This document shows, in pieces, positions 1 to 6,693 of a stretch of DNA of 23,840 nucleotides. Both the position numbers and the translations under genes were made by a program. Every line of letters begins with the position of its first letter. The stretch's first letter is position 1. Origin of the DNA: a virus; IMG/VR virus record IMGVR_UViG_3300037882_005329, positions 1 through 23,840 of that record. One strand, 5' to 3'. The notes below the pieces were generated by a model. It was not told the DNA's origin, ran no database searches, and was given only the letters and a program-made list of their open reading frames with translations.

Positions 1-252
1 AAGGATGGGTATAAGCAGTATAATTTTTCGATTTGTTCTACTAGAGCTTTTTGCACCAAGCTTTCTAAAATTCTAAGAGAGGATTTAGATATATACTCCT
101 TTATTGATAAACCAGCGCCCAATCTAGCTATAGAAATAACGAAGGTAAAAATCTCTGGCAGAAAGCAAATTTATAAATTCCTTGATTGGATCTATGAAGG
201 GGCCAGTCTTTTTATAGATAGAAAATATAACAAATATTTACAGGAAAAATAA
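1..252 (+). CDS. LAGLIDADG-type homing endonuclease, C-terminal part
   Basis: The reading frame is open from the left edge of the window to a TAA at 250-252, giving 83 residues without a start. The last part, reading FLDWIYEGASLFIDRKYNKY followed by LQEK, closely resembles the usual end of LAGLIDADG endonucleases (hydrophobic-W-L/I-Y then a basic RKY-K stretch after the second DNA-binding half). Both catalytic LAGLIDADG motifs would lie outside the window, so activity cannot be judged. It ends one base before the dehydratase start (TAATATG). Two other endonucleases here sit against gene ends, so this one may be the same kind of insertion at the 5' end of the dehydratase gene. The family call rests on the C-terminal pattern only. 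Confidence 0.6.
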   Translation, partial: KDGYKQYNFSICSTRAFCTKLSKILREDLDIYSFIDKPAPNLAIEITKVKISGRKQIYKFLDWIYEGASLFIDRKYNKYLQEK

Positions 253-253
253 T

Positions 254-1357
254 ATGAACTTTACAACTTCCGACAATACGAGTTCCTCGCCAATCACTGA
301 ATTACCAAAAGTAGCCGTTATCACGGGAACGGGCCAGGATTCTAAAACCCTTACCCACCTCCTTCTCACTAAAAACTACCAAATCATTCTTACTTACCGT
401 CGAAACACATCTTTCAACCCAACTCTTTTACTCGATTTATTCGGTAATACAACAAGAGTAGACCTTTTAAATTTAGATCATTCAGACCAAACATCCGTAA
501 AACTCGGCTTGAATAAAGTAATAGAAAAGTATGGAAAAATTAATGAAATTTACCACCTCGGGGCCGATTCAATGGTAGGTGATTCGTTCCTTAGTCCCGA
601 GAGACAAATCCAAAATAACGGACAATCAGCATTCTATATTTTGGAATGGATTAAATGCAACTCATCTCAAACAAAATTTTATTTTGCAGCTACATCCGAA
701 TGTTTTGGTGGCGACCCTTCTCGTGTTCCTTTTAATGAGAACTCAATATTAGAACCGAGGAGCCCATACGGAGTTAGCAAAGTACTTGGTTATAATTGGA
801 CAACTTTTTACAGACAAACTTATGGACTATACGCATGTTCGGGCTTTCTTTTCAATCATAGCAATCATTATCGGCATCCTAGCTTCTTTATCAGAAGAAT
901 TACCCAATCGGCTGCTCGTATTTCCGCTGGAAAACTAGATAAAATCACTCTAGGTAATATAAACTTTTGGCGCGACGAGACTTACGCTGATTTTATGGTG
1001 GAAATGATGTGGAAAATGTTAAATAATCCACTTGGCGCGAAAGATTATGTAGTTGGAAACGGATGCTGTTATTCTGGAGAAGAATTTCTTATCCATGCTT
1101 TTTCATATTTTAATTTAAATTGGAAGAAATATGTAGTTATTGATAAGGATAGGTTTAGGCCAAATGAAGTCGTGAAATTAGCGGCAGATCCATCCTCGGT
1201 AATGAAAGATTTAGGATGGGCTCCAAATAGGATTTCTTTTAAGGATCACATTGGCGCGATGTGCTATGTTGACGCTCAATTAGAAGCTGGAATTAGCTTG
1301 ACAAATATCCAGAAAAAGAATCTACTTAACTCAGAAATTAATGGAGAAAACGATTAA
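254..1357 (+). CDS. GDP-mannose 4,6-dehydratase-like SDR enzyme
   Basis: This 367-aa protein belongs to the extended short-chain dehydrogenase/epimerase superfamily and is closest to GDP-mannose 4,6-dehydratase, which makes GDP-4-keto-6-deoxymannose, the precursor of GDP-fucose and GDP-rhamnose. The NAD(P)-binding glycine motif appears as TGTGQDSKTL near residues 24-33, matching the family's TGxxGQDxxxL. A YHLGADSMVGDSF stretch matches the YNLAAQSHVxxSF region. The catalytic Thr-Ser-Glu is in AATSECFGG, and YxxxK is in SPYGVSK. The substrate-site stretch LFNHSNHYRHPSFFIRRIT and the later RPNEVVKLAADPSSVMKDLGW also fit. One departure is WRDETYADFMVEMM where the family usually has KRDWGHAxDYVxAM, so the substrate may differ. 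A phage copy probably helps modify surface or DNA-linked sugars together with the glycosyltransferases at 17291-20663. Confidence 0.85.
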   Translation: MNFTTSDNTSSSPITELPKVAVITGTGQDSKTLTHLLLTKNYQIILTYRRNTSFNPTLLLDLFGNTTRVDLLNLDHSDQTSVKLGLNKVIEKYGKINEIYHLGADSMVGDSFLSPERQIQNNGQSAFYILEWIKCNSSQTKFYFAATSECFGGDPSRVPFNENSILEPRSPYGVSKVLGYNWTTFYRQTYGLYACSGFLFNHSNHYRHPSFFIRRITQSAARISAGKLDKITLGNINFWRDETYADFMVEMMWKMLNNPLGAKDYVVGNGCCYSGEEFLIHAFSYFNLNWKKYVVIDKDRFRPNEVVKLAADPSSVMKDLGWAPNRISFKDHIGAMCYVDAQLEAGISLTNIQKKNLLNSEINGEND

Positions 1358-1508
1358 AATAGTTGAAGATATTGGTGATGGAAATGAAAAAACCGTATTT
1401 AATGGATTGGTTAGTCACGAAAAAGTAAACAAAACTATTTCGGAAATTTTTGTTTACTCATCTAAATACAAAGATAATCGCTTCTCCTGGAAAATAAAAG
1501 ATAAGTAA
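1341..1508 (+). CDS. Small hypothetical protein (55 aa)
   Basis: An ATG-started frame of 55 codons overlaps the end of the dehydratase gene by 17 bases and stops at TAA 1506-1508, six bases before the next start. The product (starting MEKTIKIVEDIGDGNEKTV) is charged and has no motif I recognise. The tight fit between two genes and the lack of any other use for this stretch support it being translated. It is too short for certainty. Confidence 0.5.
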   Translation: MEKTIKIVEDIGDGNEKTVFNGLVSHEKVNKTISEIFVYSSKYKDNRFSWKIKDK

Positions 1509-1513
1509 AAAGC

Positions 1514-1897
1514 ATGTCTCAAATTCCACTTCCTGGTTTTGCGGAAGACGATTTGGTATTAGATTTAACGAAAAAGGTTAATACTAAGCACGAAGCCGCC
1601 AAATTCGTAATAAACAAGTTTTTAAAGGAAAAGCCTAAAAATTGGGCTAGAGAAATCAAAATAGCTCAAACTGTTATCACTAAATTTCCTGAAATACTCA
1701 ACTTAGAAATACCGTTTAAACTTAACTCGTTAGCATGGCTTTTAACGGATGACGGAAAAAGATGTGTTAATAAATTTCTATACCAAGAAAAAGCTTGCAT
1801 TCCAAACGAAAAAGAATACAATATACGAACTGAAAAATTTGGAGAAGATAAAGTTATCGAAAGTAAAGCGAAAACAATAAGAGACTTTTTATCTTGA
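1514..1897 (+). CDS. Hypothetical protein (127 aa)
   Basis: A 127-aa protein starting MSQIPLPGFAEDDLVLDLTKK. The middle looks mainly alpha-helical (about residues 22-85) and the C-terminal third is lysine- and glutamate-rich. I see no catalytic motif, signal peptide or membrane segment and do not recognise the family. It begins a tightly packed run that leads into the RecA-like gene. Its stop overlaps the next start as TTGA, which suggests translational coupling. A replication accessory role is possible from position only. Confidence 0.7.
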   Translation: MSQIPLPGFAEDDLVLDLTKKVNTKHEAAKFVINKFLKEKPKNWAREIKIAQTVITKFPEILNLEIPFKLNSLAWLLTDDGKRCVNKFLYQEKACIPNEKEYNIRTEKFGEDKVIESKAKTIRDFLS

Positions 1898-2115
1898 AAA
1901 ACATTTTTCCAAATATGGTAGTTGGAGATACGGTTTACAGATATTTTGGTGACGATAATATTCCGGCGATGGAATTAAAAATTACTAAAATTACTGACGA
2001 CTGGATTGTTTGTGGTGACTATACCTTTTTTAAGGTAACTGGATTAGAATTTGACGACTATTTGGAATGGAACTGTTTTAGTTCCGGTTCTTACATTAAA
2101 TCAAAAAAAATATGA
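1894..2115 (+). CDS. Small hypothetical protein (73 aa)
   Basis: The frame starts with TTG at 1894 inside a TTGA overlap with the upstream stop. An in-frame ATG lies at 1915 (seven codons later), so the start is not certain. The product is acidic and aromatic-rich, with a repeated hydrophobic/acidic pattern (MVVGDTVYRYFGDDN, ITDDWIVCGDYTFFKVTG) suggesting a small beta-barrel or SH3-like fold. No family is recognised. Its stop overlaps the next start as ATGA. Confidence 0.6.
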   Translation: MKNIFPNMVVGDTVYRYFGDDNIPAMELKITKITDDWIVCGDYTFFKVTGLEFDDYLEWNCFSSGSYIKSKKI

Positions 2116-2432
2116 AGCTTAAAAAATTTAATAACAATCTTCTTTACACTTACAAAGATTTATGTTTTGCTTTAGACCAGGAAGTTGAACAAGTTAAAAA
2201 ACAAACGGCCTATCTCAAAGATTTTTTTAAAAAAAATCCAATAAAAGAAGGGTACTCTGGTCGAAAACTTAATGAGATAAACTGGATAGTTGAAATGAAT
2301 GGAAAGCTAACGCGCCCCATTAAACGCCCTGGAAAAGATAGAGCTGTTTTTGTAAAAGAATCTTTCTATCATTGGCTTTTAATGTATCAAGACGTTCAAA
2401 ATGGAAAACGTTATCCAACTTTAAAAAATTAA
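2112..2432 (+). CDS. Hypothetical protein (106 aa)
   Basis: A 106-aa basic protein beginning MKLKKFNNNLLYTYKDLCFAL. Residues about 12-45 could form helices of a DNA-binding fold (TYKDLCFALDQEVEQVKKQ). The lysine/arginine-rich middle (LTRPIKRPGKDRAVFV) fits nucleic-acid contact, but no named domain can be assigned. It is coupled to the gene before it by an ATGA overlap and ends two bases before the RecA-like start, so it is probably cotranscribed with the recombinase. Confidence 0.65.
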   Translation: MKLKKFNNNLLYTYKDLCFALDQEVEQVKKQTAYLKDFFKKNPIKEGYSGRKLNEINWIVEMNGKLTRPIKRPGKDRAVFVKESFYHWLLMYQDVQNGKRYPTLKN

Positions 2433-2434
2433 TC

Positions 2435-3562
2435 ATGGCACCAAAGAAAAAAATAGACACAGAAGATGTTAAAGAAAGTGGTTCTCAAGATATCTTAGCC
2501 GCATTTCTTAAAACTAATAAAGACGATCACCACAATTTTGCTGAAAGAGTGGATTATACGGTTTCATCTGGGAGTATGTTGTTAGATATGGAGCTTGGTG
2601 GAGGTTTTAAACCAGGGATTGTTAGGATGTCTGGGATTAGCGAAGGTGGCAAAACATCCTGCGCCCTTCTTACGTTAGGAAACCACTTAAAAACAACTCC
2701 AAACAGCAAGGGTTTAATTATTAAAGCCGAAGGGCGGTTAAGTGAAGAAATGAAAAGTCGTTATGATTACAAATTTGTTTATACGGCTGAAGAATGGGTT
2801 GTGGGAACGGTTTTCGTTTTTGAAACGAATGTTTACGAAGCCGCGATTGATTTAGTCAGACAATTAGTGAAAAATAACCCTGAATCTATTCGTTATTTCG
2901 TTATTATTGATTCGATGAACGGATTGTGTAGAAGAGAAGATTTGGTAAAAGATTCCGGATACAATGATAAAGTAGCTGGGTCCGCGTTACTTACGTCAAT
3001 CTTTTTACAAAAAATGGGTGCAGCTTTAGGTAGACTTGGCCACATCTGTATATTTATTTCTCAAGTCCGTTCTTCTGTAAAAATAGATCCTTATGCTAAA
3101 GTTGACCCAAAAATTACAAATGCAAGTGGTGGAAATGCTTTGAATCACTATTCTGATGTAACTCTTGAATTTCAAGAAAGATTTAAAGGGGATATTATAG
3201 AAAGAACTGAAGGCGGAAAAGAAAAAACGGTAGGACATTATTGTAAAATTATTTTTCGTAAATCTGGTAATGAAAAGACAAATACGTTAGTTAAGTATCC
3301 GGTTAAATACGGAAGGAAGTTGGGCAAGTCTGTTTGGGTCGAATTGGAAGTTTTTGATATGTTGCTTGCTTGGGGATTATTGAGTAAAGGCGGTGCTTGG
3401 TATCATCTAACGCCGGAATTAACAACTATGTTAACCTCATTAACCAAAGACGAATTACCAACAAAATTTCAAGGTCAAGACGCCGTTCTTAATTGGTTAG
3501 AAAGTAATCCGGCTATGGTTGAATTTTTAGCGAAAGATTTTAAACAAAAAATTTCGGAGTAA
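2435..3562 (+). CDS. RecA/UvsX-like recombinase
   Basis: This 375-aa protein is a RecA-family strand-exchange ATPase. Walker A is GISEGGKT at residues 67-74. The SGSMLLDMELGGG stretch before it matches RecA's GSLxLDxALGxGG. The glutamate that activates water in RecA is present at residue 99 (KAEG). Walker B is FVIID at 155-159. The glutamine switch is Q210 in ISQVR, followed by SGGNALNHYSDVTLEF, which corresponds to RecA's TGGNALKFYAS. I chose ATG 2435 because an upstream in-frame extension to 2372 lies inside the previous gene and would precede an obvious MAPKKK start. In the phage it should support recombination-dependent replication and repair. It is followed after two bases by a nuclease gene. 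Confidence 0.9.
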   Translation: MAPKKKIDTEDVKESGSQDILAAFLKTNKDDHHNFAERVDYTVSSGSMLLDMELGGGFKPGIVRMSGISEGGKTSCALLTLGNHLKTTPNSKGLIIKAEGRLSEEMKSRYDYKFVYTAEEWVVGTVFVFETNVYEAAIDLVRQLVKNNPESIRYFVIIDSMNGLCRREDLVKDSGYNDKVAGSALLTSIFLQKMGAALGRLGHICIFISQVRSSVKIDPYAKVDPKITNASGGNALNHYSDVTLEFQERFKGDIIERTEGGKEKTVGHYCKIIFRKSGNEKTNTLVKYPVKYGRKLGKSVWVELEVFDMLLAWGLLSKGGAWYHLTPELTTMLTSLTKDELPTKFQGQDAVLNWLESNPAMVEFLAKDFKQKISE

Positions 3563-3564
3563 TT

Positions 3565-3972
3565 GTGAAATGGCTCAATCATAAAGGTAAGGAGTTTACC
3601 TTTTTTGATAAAAAATACTTAATTAATTGGTCTAAAAAAGCTCCTAGCAAAGGGAGTCAAGAAGTAAAGGAATTTTTAGCCACTAATTACAAGTTCTGGG
3701 CTTGGTATGAAGAGTATAGACTTCCTCAAACCAGATTAAGAGTAGATTTTTTAACAACAACCGTTAAACTAGCCATAGAATTTCACGGAAGACAACACGA
3801 AGATTATATTCCGTTTTTACACGGTTCTAGATCGGGGTTTCTTTCACATATAAAAAGAGATGTGAAAAAAGAAGAAATCTTATCTAAAAACGGATTTAAA
3901 TTAATCGAAATATACGAAGATGATTTAGAACTATTAAGCCGTTCTTGGTTTGAAGAGAAAATGCGGAACTAG
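3565..3972 (+). CDS. PD-(D/E)XK / Vsr-like small endonuclease
   Basis: A 135-aa protein starting with GTG at 3565, six bases after a good GGAG ribosome site that lies inside the recA end. The core reads LRVDF, then AIEFHGRQH, then RDVKKEEILSKNGFKLIEI. This has the shape of Vsr/DUF559-type PD-(D/E)XK nucleases: an acidic residue in the first strand, an E-x-H or E-x-x-Q centre, and a helix ending in a hydrophobic strand with E/D. It could be a recombination nuclease (Holliday-junction resolvase or nicking enzyme) working with the adjacent RecA-like protein, or a small free-standing homing endonuclease. It lacks the AGTGTAAT leader seen before the clear homing endonucleases, which favours a housekeeping role. 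Confidence 0.6.
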   Translation: MKWLNHKGKEFTFFDKKYLINWSKKAPSKGSQEVKEFLATNYKFWAWYEEYRLPQTRLRVDFLTTTVKLAIEFHGRQHEDYIPFLHGSRSGFLSHIKRDVKKEEILSKNGFKLIEIYEDDLELLSRSWFEEKMRN

Positions 3973-3994
3973 TGTAATATTAGTAAGCTATAAT
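3950..3994 (+). promoter_or_regulatory. Promoter region with AGTGTAAT motif and TATAAT box
   Basis: The octamer AGTGTAAT lies at 3971-3978, just after the stop of the nuclease gene. Read as a -10 element, TGTAAT (3973-3978) has TTGAAG at 3950-3955 exactly 17 bases upstream. A second box, TATAAT, is at 3989-3994, 15 bases before the ATG at 4010. Either could drive the 4010/4268 pair. The octamer recurs before other genes in the window. Confidence 0.5.
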
Positions 3995-4009
3995 AAAAAA
4001 TAGCCAACT

Positions 4010-4258
4010 ATGAAGAAAGAAAAACCTGGACACCAGTTTCCTCAAAATCTTCTAATGCAGATTAACGAAAACACCGCTGGATTTGTTTTGTTTACAATAG
4101 ACGGAAACGGCCACCCATGCGTTTATTCTAAATTGGATAACCAGATTAACGAAATAGGTTTACATAACTTCATACGTCATTACGCCGAAACAATTGAAAC
4201 CGCTCACAGCAATTCGGTTTATACTTCGGTTATGGGCCAAGAGCCTGATGACGAATAA
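4010..4258 (+). CDS. Small hypothetical protein (82 aa)
   Basis: An 82-aa protein with no recognised family. It has a polar, proline-containing start (MKKEKPGHQFPQNL), a central strand-rich part (AGFVLFTIDGNGHPCVYSKL) and an acidic end (GQEPDDE). It is preceded by a probable promoter and followed nine bases later by the phosphoesterase, so the two are likely one transcription unit. No ribosome-binding site is obvious; the leader is A-rich. Confidence 0.6.
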   Translation: MKKEKPGHQFPQNLLMQINENTAGFVLFTIDGNGHPCVYSKLDNQINEIGLHNFIRHYAETIETAHSNSVYTSVMGQEPDDE

Positions 4259-4267
4259 ATAAAAAAA

Positions 4268-5527
4268 ATGCTAAAAATAAAAGAAATCGAGTCGGATATA
4301 CAAAATTTACTCAAGACGGGTTGTTCAAAAATAGATTTAGCTAACTTTATAAGAGAAAAAACAAAGCTAAAAGAAACTCAAGTTCGTTTTTATACTCGAC
4401 ATTTTTGGGGGCCGGACGAAAGCAAGGAAGGTATTAAAATAGAAAAGAGTTCAACCGAGCAAACATTACAATATGCGGGCGACGACCTAATTAATGTCGA
4501 AAATCTGTTAAAAAAGTGTAATGTTGATAGTAAAAAATGGGAAGTATCCAAGTTCACCTTAGAGGAAAAACACATAACCAAAAAAATTGGAGATAGTATA
4601 GAGTTCGTACCGAAATATGACGTTCGGGCTTGGCTTGAGAAGAAAGTGGTGGATCAGGATGAGTTATTAAAAGAATTCATACAAGAGGCGGCGAAACATA
4701 GTCCCACCAATTTTGAATACAAAAAACTGACTGAGGATAAAACGCGAAAATATCTTTTGGAGCTGGCTATTTTAGATCTTCATTTAGCAAAGCTCGCGCA
4801 AAAACGTGAAACGGGATGGGATAATTATGATATCAAGATAGCTGTTGATTTGTATAGAAAAGCTGTTAATGATTTATTGAGTAAAGCGCCGCTAGATGAA
4901 ATCTCAGAAATTGTTTTTCCGGTTGGAAATGACTTTTTTAATTCAGATAACGAACTATATACAACAACTTCTGGAACCCCACAACATGATGATTCACGGT
5001 GGCATAAGTCTTTTACGGTCGGTTGTAATCTAATGACCGAAACGATTGAGCGGTTAACTACTATTTGCGATAAAGTAACTGTATTGATTGTTGCTGGGAA
5101 CCACGATAGACAAAAGGTTTTCTACTTGGGGGAATATTTGAGTGCTTGGTTTAAAAACAACAAACGTGTTATTGTTGAAAATTCCCCAAATAATAGAAAA
5201 TATTTTACATTTGGTCGTTGTTTATTAGGCTACGCTCATGGATGTGACGAAAAACATGCGGATCTCCCTCTAATAATGGCTCGTGAGCAACCTAAAGCCT
5301 GGGGGGAATGCAAGCATTATAGGTGGGCCATTGGACATTACCACCATATTACAACAAAAGATTATAAAGGGGTTATGGTGGACATCTTACCATCTCTTTG
5401 CGCGAGCGATTCTTGGCATTCTCGTAAAGGTTTCGTGGCGAACTGGCGCGGCTCTCAAGCGTTTTTATATGATGGGGAAGAGGGATTGACAGCAGTTTAT
5501 TATCACAGAGTGAATCAACCTTCTTGA
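4268..5527 (+). CDS. Calcineurin-like metallophosphoesterase
   Basis: A 419-aa protein whose C-terminal 255 residues carry the metallophosphoesterase signature in order: D-x-H at 170-172 (LDLHL), G-N-D at 220-222 (usually GD), GNHDR at 277-281, H324 in GYAHG, and GHYHH at 356-360. These residues bind two metal ions and hydrolyse phosphodiesters or phosphomonoesters. The first 50 residues look like a small helix-turn-helix (SKIDLANFIREKTKLKETQV). The substrate is not evident; a DNA-processing role is plausible from its place between recA and dnaB. The last 20 codons are of special interest. A diverged second copy of them lies at 6598-6651, beyond the endonuclease gene, so the present C-terminus appears to have been supplied during an endonuclease insertion. 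Confidence 0.85.
   Translation: MLKIKEIESDIQNLLKTGCSKIDLANFIREKTKLKETQVRFYTRHFWGPDESKEGIKIEKSSTEQTLQYAGDDLINVENLLKKCNVDSKKWEVSKFTLEEKHITKKIGDSIEFVPKYDVRAWLEKKVVDQDELLKEFIQEAAKHSPTNFEYKKLTEDKTRKYLLELAILDLHLAKLAQKRETGWDNYDIKIAVDLYRKAVNDLLSKAPLDEISEIVFPVGNDFFNSDNELYTTTSGTPQHDDSRWHKSFTVGCNLMTETIERLTTICDKVTVLIVAGNHDRQKVFYLGEYLSAWFKNNKRVIVENSPNNRKYFTFGRCLLGYAHGCDEKHADLPLIMAREQPKAWGECKHYRWAIGHYHHITTKDYKGVMVDILPSLCASDSWHSRKGFVANWRGSQAFLYDGEEGLTAVYYHRVNQPS
5462..5515 (+). repeat. Phosphoesterase 3'-end repeat, copy 1 (in the intact gene)
   Basis: These 18 codons encode FLYDGEEGLTAVYYHRVN. They align without gaps to 6598-6651, which encode LLYNKDDGLVSVFYHGVK. Eight residues are identical and most others are conservative. 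Many base changes are at third codon positions, so both copies seem to have evolved as coding sequence. The two form an imperfect direct repeat flanking the endonuclease at 5591-6592. Confidence 0.7.
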
Positions 5528-5572
5528 TAGTTTGTATGAACTAAAGTTTCTTTCCCCCAAAAATATGAGTTA

Positions 5573-5599
5573 AGTGTAATAAGTAGCATCATGGCTACT
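5573..5599 (+). promoter_or_regulatory. AGTGTAAT motif and start-codon hairpin of the Vsr-like endonuclease
   Basis: AGTGTAAT is at 5573-5580, ten bases before the ATG. A perfect 6-bp stem, AGTAGC (5582-5587) with GCTACT (5594-5599), encloses the loop ATCATG, so the start codon at 5591-5593 lies in the loop. This could block translation from long upstream transcripts. No Shine-Dalgarno is visible. Confidence 0.5.
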
Positions 5600-6592
5600 A
5601 AACTTAACTTGAGCAAAGAGACAATAGACGAAATCTGCAAATTATATACCGAAAGAGTAAGAATATTTGAAATAGGTAAGCGTTTTGGGATAATACCTAA
5701 GACTATAGAATTTTACTTAAAAAAGAGAGGGATGTTTGTAAAAGGGCAGCATAAGGTCTCGGAAGAACAAAAACAGGAAATAATAAAAGATTACTATAAT
5801 AATGTTCCGCTCGAACAAATAGCGAAGAAATTCGATACTACCGTCTGGACGATTTGTGACAGAATGAAACGGTGGGGACTTAGATTAAATGGACCAGAAC
5901 GAAGAATATTCATTAATAGATTGGGAATTCCCGAAGAAGACGTTATAGCGAAACATTTAGAATTTAAAAAAGATATTAATGAGACAGCTAAATTCTACAA
6001 AGTCACTAGAGAAACCGTAAGAAAAATACTAAAAAAACATAACATTAAGAGTCCTAATGATGATTTAATTGAATATATTAATTCTAAAAAAGATTATATT
6101 ATAGATAAACATAAAAATGGATATAGCATGGCGGAAGTTCGGGTGGAATTAGGTATTGGTCAGACAACAATGTATAATTTCTGCCATAGATGGGGCTTGG
6201 AACTCAAATATCCAATAATTACTTCCATAGAAAGAAAAATTGGTGAATTATTAACAGAACTGGGATTTAAATATGAAAGACAATTTGAGGTTCGTAGAAA
6301 AAGATTCGATTTCTATCTTTTTGACTTAGGATTATTTATTGAAACCAACGGTAATTACTGGCATGGCAACCCGAAACTTCACAAAACATTAGATTTAACA
6401 CAACTTGATGCTCAACTCAGGGATATCCGTAAAATCCGTTTGGCGGCCAAACTCAAAAAGAAACTCATTTTCATTTGGGAAGATGAAATCAACAATAAAT
6501 GGGACCAAGTAAAATCCATCATAACTAACCTCTCAAACCGCATTCCAACTCAAAAGAACCAATTTGACTTTATTACAGAACAAACGATATGA
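5591..6592 (+). CDS. HTH-array / Vsr-like (PD-(D/E)XK) homing endonuclease
   Basis: A 333-aa protein made of four tandem helix-turn-helix units (about residues 8-48, 57-97, 115-152 and 167-203) followed by a nuclease domain at 205-320. The units resemble each other in the pattern I/L-x-x-Y/F...I-A-K-x-F-x-x-x-x-x-T-I...R-W-G-L. The nuclease has KRFDFYLFDLGLFIETNGNYWHGNP, then an R-D-I-R-K helix, then FIWEDEI. This fits Vsr-like EDxHD homing nucleases such as the I-Bth0305I group. It is not inside a gene but is wedged between the phosphoesterase and dnaB, with a duplicate of the phosphoesterase 3' end after it. The expected role is to cut an endonuclease-free allele and spread by repair. Confidence 0.8.
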   Translation: MATKLNLSKETIDEICKLYTERVRIFEIGKRFGIIPKTIEFYLKKRGMFVKGQHKVSEEQKQEIIKDYYNNVPLEQIAKKFDTTVWTICDRMKRWGLRLNGPERRIFINRLGIPEEDVIAKHLEFKKDINETAKFYKVTRETVRKILKKHNIKSPNDDLIEYINSKKDYIIDKHKNGYSMAEVRVELGIGQTTMYNFCHRWGLELKYPIITSIERKIGELLTELGFKYERQFEVRRKRFDFYLFDLGLFIETNGNYWHGNPKLHKTLDLTQLDAQLRDIRKIRLAAKLKKKLIFIWEDEINNKWDQVKSIITNLSNRIPTQKNQFDFITEQTI

Positions 6593-6675
6593 AAAACCTC
6601 CTATATAATAAAGATGATGGGTTAGTATCGGTATTTTATCATGGTGTCAAGAAAAACTTGACAACTGACTTTTAA
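6589..6675 (+). pseudogene. Orphan 3' end of the phosphoesterase gene
   Basis: A 28-codon frame (ATG 6589, TAA 6673-6675) overlaps the endonuclease stop as ATGA. Its codons 4-21, LLYNKDDGLVSVFYHGVK, match the C-terminal 18 residues at 399-416 of the upstream phosphoesterase. It is best read as the original 3' end of that gene, cut off when the endonuclease and a replacement end were inserted. It may still be translated as a short peptide. Its last part also carries the -35 box of the dnaB promoter, which may explain why it has been kept. Confidence 0.65.
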
Positions 6676-6686
6676 ATCTTCATATT
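6658..6686 (+). promoter_or_regulatory. Sigma70-like promoter before the dnaB-like gene
   Basis: TTGACA at 6658-6663 and CATATT at 6681-6686 are 17 bases apart. The start codon at 6694 is only seven bases after the -10 box, so the transcript would be leaderless or nearly so. The AAAGGA just before ATG is too close to act as a normal ribosome site. Confidence 0.5.
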
Positions 6687-6693
6687 TAAAGGA

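Noticed and set aside
1298-1329. TTGACA-N17-TCTACT as a promoter for the gene at 1341
   Set aside because: It lies in the coding part of the dehydratase (codons for LTN), the -10 box is poor, and the downstream gene overlaps the dehydratase, so cotranscription is enough.
2372-2434. N-terminal extension of the RecA-like protein
   Set aside because: It overlaps the previous gene in another frame, and the conserved protein begins at MAPKKK (2435).
4514-4523. AGTGTAAT copy inside the phosphoesterase gene as a promoter
   Set aside because: It is within a conserved-looking coding frame (lysine-cysteine-asparagine codons) with no start codon of a + strand gene after it; taken as chance.
5528-6597. 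A group I or II intron carrying the endonuclease in the phosphoesterase gene, with 6598-6675 as second exon
   Set aside because: Only about 63 non-coding bases lie before the endonuclease and none after it. This leaves no room for an intron core, and the upstream gene already has its own matching C-terminus and stop.
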